Below, one piece after another: positions 11,820 through 12,181 of a stretch of DNA of 12,181 nucleotides (positions are counted from its first letter, which is position 1; each line of letters opens with the position of its first letter). The stretch comes from CAZGOM01 sp964542875. Its GTDB lineage: Bacteria; Planctomycetota; Phycisphaerae; Phycisphaerales; Phycisphaeraceae. A program made the position numbers and the translations under genes. Location: the NCBI GenBank assembly GCA_964542875.1, contig CAZIWA010000150.1:1-12181 (forward strand), in the 5' to 3' direction. The notes under the pieces were generated by a model. The model worked only from the letters and a program-made list of their open reading frames with translations, ran no database searches and was not told the origin of the DNA.

Positions 11820-12181
11820 TCAGAAGTACTCCCCCCAGAGGGGACGGAGTTTTTCGATTTCGCTGGCGGGGATGAGTTTTTTGTCGGTCCAGATGGCGAA
11901 AGCGAGGGATTTGTGGGCGTGGCTGGGTGTGGTTTTAAGGAGCGTGGTGTCGGCGAGTGCGCACTTGATGAGGGAGATGGATTTGCGGGTGCAGTTGTGG
12001 ATGTTGCCGATGATTTCCTGGAGGAGTTCGTGCTGGGGTTTGGAGGTGTCGTGCGGCCGCCAGGCGTCGTAGTCGGTGGGGAGGTTGACCAGGGCGTAGG
12101 CGATTTGCGCTTCGCGGGCCAAACGCGCTTCGGGCATGGCGGTCATGCCCACGAGGTCGGCGCCCCAGGCCCGGTGCATGT
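11820..12181 (-). CDS. mtnP: S-methyl-5'-thioadenosine phosphorylase, C-terminal part
   Basis: Partial: the gene enters from the right edge and ends at TGA (11822-11820), so the true start is beyond the window and the first visible residues are not the N-terminus. The visible part reads HRAWGADLVGMTAMPEARLAREAQIAYALVNLPTDYDAW, the conserved C-terminal core of MTAP/PNP family II phosphorylases. The TDYD at visible positions 35-38 carries the two Asp residues that select adenine-type bases. True purine nucleoside phosphorylases have Asn there, so MTA specificity is favoured. The enzyme cleaves methylthioadenosine to adenine and methylthioribose-1-phosphate in the methionine salvage pathway. The C-terminal helix runs on to WGEYF. 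No other salvage genes are in the window. Confidence 0.92.
   Translation of the reverse strand, partial: MHRAWGADLVGMTAMPEARLAREAQIAYALVNLPTDYDAWRPHDTSKPQHELLQEIIGNIHNCTRKSISLIKCALADTTLLKTTPSHAHKSLAFAIWTDKKLIPASEIEKLRPLWGEYF

Noticed and set aside
1..12181. CRISPR array, defence island, prophage or transposase gene
   Set aside because: No regularly spaced direct repeats with unique spacers, no integrase or transposase motifs and no nuclease or helicase genes are visible. The repeats present are short tandem or inverted forms.

Overview
The window looks like a piece of chromosome from a Gram-negative bacterium, most likely a planctomycete and possibly of class Phycisphaerae. This placement is inferred from gene content. 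The window has a lipid A-type acyltransferase, which implies an outer membrane. It has an exported cytochrome-like protein with a CX4CH haem motif and a 'lone WI' C-terminal block of planctomycete style, and large coiled-coil envelope proteins with no obvious family. Genes are mostly single transcription units with structured, repeat-rich spacers. There is no phage, IS transposase, CRISPR array or classical defence cassette.

Layout. Positions 1-1193 (minus strand) carry a sugar phosphate isomerase/epimerase of the TIM-barrel type, followed downstream by the start of a Rossmann-fold NAD(P)-dependent epimerase cut by the window edge. Positions 1545-10893 are all plus strand. In order they hold a RidA/YjgF protein with the catalytic Arg, a 470-residue membrane-anchored coiled-coil protein ending in a BRCT-like domain, an LpxL/HtrB-family acyltransferase, a single-domain response regulator, an exported CX4CH cytochrome-like protein, a coiled-coil lipoprotein, tRNA-Ser(GCT) with a clear promoter and terminator, a second RidA-family protein lacking the catalytic Arg, a bacterioferritin-like diiron protein, and a possible small two-helix membrane protein. 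Positions 11239-12181 return to the minus strand with YbaB/EbfC and the C-terminal third or so of S-methyl-5'-thioadenosine phosphorylase, cut by the right edge.

How the genes relate. Only the left pair (isomerase and epimerase) looks like a metabolic operon. The others appear to be individually expressed housekeeping or envelope genes. Two RidA paralogues lie about 7.7 kb apart, one catalytic-looking and one not.

The spacers are the most unusual part. A heptamer repeat of form GGGTNNN recurs in at least four spacers, in phase, and forms long inverted repeats on both sides of the isomerase gene. A 314-bp element with 42-bp imperfect terminal inverted repeats sits immediately upstream of the acyltransferase. 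A perfect 19-bp palindrome overlaps a consensus -10 box upstream of the response regulator. Structured leaders precede the ferritin-like and cytochrome genes. The strongest protein-level oddity is the fusion of a transmembrane helix, a coiled coil and a BRCT-like domain.
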